A DNA stretch of 64,000 nucleotides from Maricaulis sp. (GTDB lineage: Bacteria > Pseudomonadota > Alphaproteobacteria > Caulobacterales > Maricaulaceae): positions 1 to 64,000 of the forward strand of contig JAEPND010000004.1 of NCBI GenBank assembly GCA_017643585.1, read 5' to 3'. The translations under genes were made by a program, and so were the position numbers. Under the pieces are notes generated by a model. That model was not told the origin of the DNA, ran no database searches, and was given only the letters and a program-made list of their open reading frames with translations. This document shows, in pieces, positions 63,568-64,000 of the stretch; positions within the stretch are counted from its first letter, which is position 1, and each line of letters opens with the position of its first letter.

Positions 63568-63879
63568 GTGCCCGCTCAAATTGTCGTCGTAGTCCTGTCG
63601 ACGTTCATTTTCCTTGGCATTGTTCGTGCCTACATCTCCATTGCCAGGACTGCGCGCCGATGCGCGTCTGCGAAAGGCCGATTTGCCGCCGCACTTTTGG
63701 CCTATTTTGTACTCGTTGGGTCTGCGTTTGGTTTCGGGTTGATCTTCGAACGCGTTGGGTACTCCGGCGAGACCTTAGTTCTAGTCTGGGTCATGTTCTT
63801 CATCGCTGCCCTGGTTCTTGGGAAGATACTATTCCTCAACAATGAGCAATACTCGACATTGTTTGAGAGAAAGCCCTGA
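63568..63879 (+). CDS. Small membrane protein, hypothetical
   Basis: The GTG at 63568 follows a strong GGAGGAG site and gives 103 aa with three hydrophobic helices (IVVVVLSTFIFLGIVRAYI, FAAALLAYFVLVGSAFGFGL and LVLVWVMFFIAALVLGKIL) separated by a basic loop (RTARRCASAKGR). The frame continues upstream from a TTG without a ribosome binding site. It lies at the right end of the window; a similar composition (less G+C-rich) is seen in other orphan genes here. Function unknown. Confidence 0.7.
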   Translation: MPAQIVVVVLSTFIFLGIVRAYISIARTARRCASAKGRFAAALLAYFVLVGSAFGFGLIFERVGYSGETLVLVWVMFFIAALVLGKILFLNNEQYSTLFERKP

Positions 63880-64000
63880 GCTTGAACGATCTTCGGAGCG
63901 TGATTGGAGAATACAGGGGCACACGCCTCTATTCGAGATAGGCGACACGAGAACCAAGGAAACTTCGCCACCCGCCCCGTTGCACCTGCAACACACTTTC

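Overview
The window reads as ordinary chromosome of a G+C-rich alphaproteobacterium. The combination of a PodJ-type polar organiser, promoter DNA with DnaA, GANTC and CtrA-like sites, a class I lysyl-tRNA synthetase, TonB-type outer-membrane proteins and several beta-oxidation genes points to the Caulobacterales/Maricaulales group (for example Maricaulis or Hyphomonadaceae). This placement is an inference from gene content; no rRNA or tRNA gene is present to confirm it.

Layout. 1-2.1 kb is gene-poor: a compact minus-strand unit (promoter, 24-codon ORF with an unusually long Shine-Dalgarno, structured 3' part, intrinsic terminator), a block of repeat-like palindromic DNA, one hypothetical gene and a perfect 26-bp inverted repeat. 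2.1-7 kb is a minus-strand thiamin operon: a TPP riboswitch, two uncharacterised genes, thiC and, directly behind thiC, an AAA ATPase plus TOPRIM/DUF4276-like pair that resembles a two-gene phage-defence module. 7-14 kb holds secreted hydrolases (metallo-beta-lactamase fold, M19 dipeptidase, beta-lactamase-like serine hydrolase), a peptidoglycan-binding-like protein with a cationic helical C-terminal half, and an AraC regulator. 14-23 kb carries purA, serC, thiD, a PagL-like lipid A deacylase and a transporter. 22.7-29 kb has a LysR/DoxX/ring-cleavage dioxygenase module, a methyltransferase, and a 1.1-kb non-coding stretch with a 184-bp tandem repeat and three evenly spaced DnaA-box-like sequences.

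29-38 kb is a fatty-acid/acyl-CoA degradation region (multifunctional FadJ-like protein, thiolase, two acyl-CoA dehydrogenases and a MerR regulator with a candidate operator). 38-45 kb centres on podJ, followed by a TauE/SafE exporter and a TIGR02186-type partner. 45-48 kb encodes the ligase-associated DNA-damage-response helicase and PdeM endonuclease without the usual ligase beside them. 48-57 kb is a mixed housekeeping run (MscS channel, thioesterases, DCC protein, MATE pump, pyrD, an S24-fold regulator). 57-64 kb has a cytochrome P450, an HTH/membrane-protein pair, a TonB-receptor-like protein and class I lysyl-tRNA synthetase.

The best candidates for something new are the ATPase/TOPRIM pair placed under the thiamin operon, the 24-codon ORF with a 12-nt match to the 16S 3' end, and the DnaA-box/tandem-repeat stretch. 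All calls come from reading the sequence; no database search was run.
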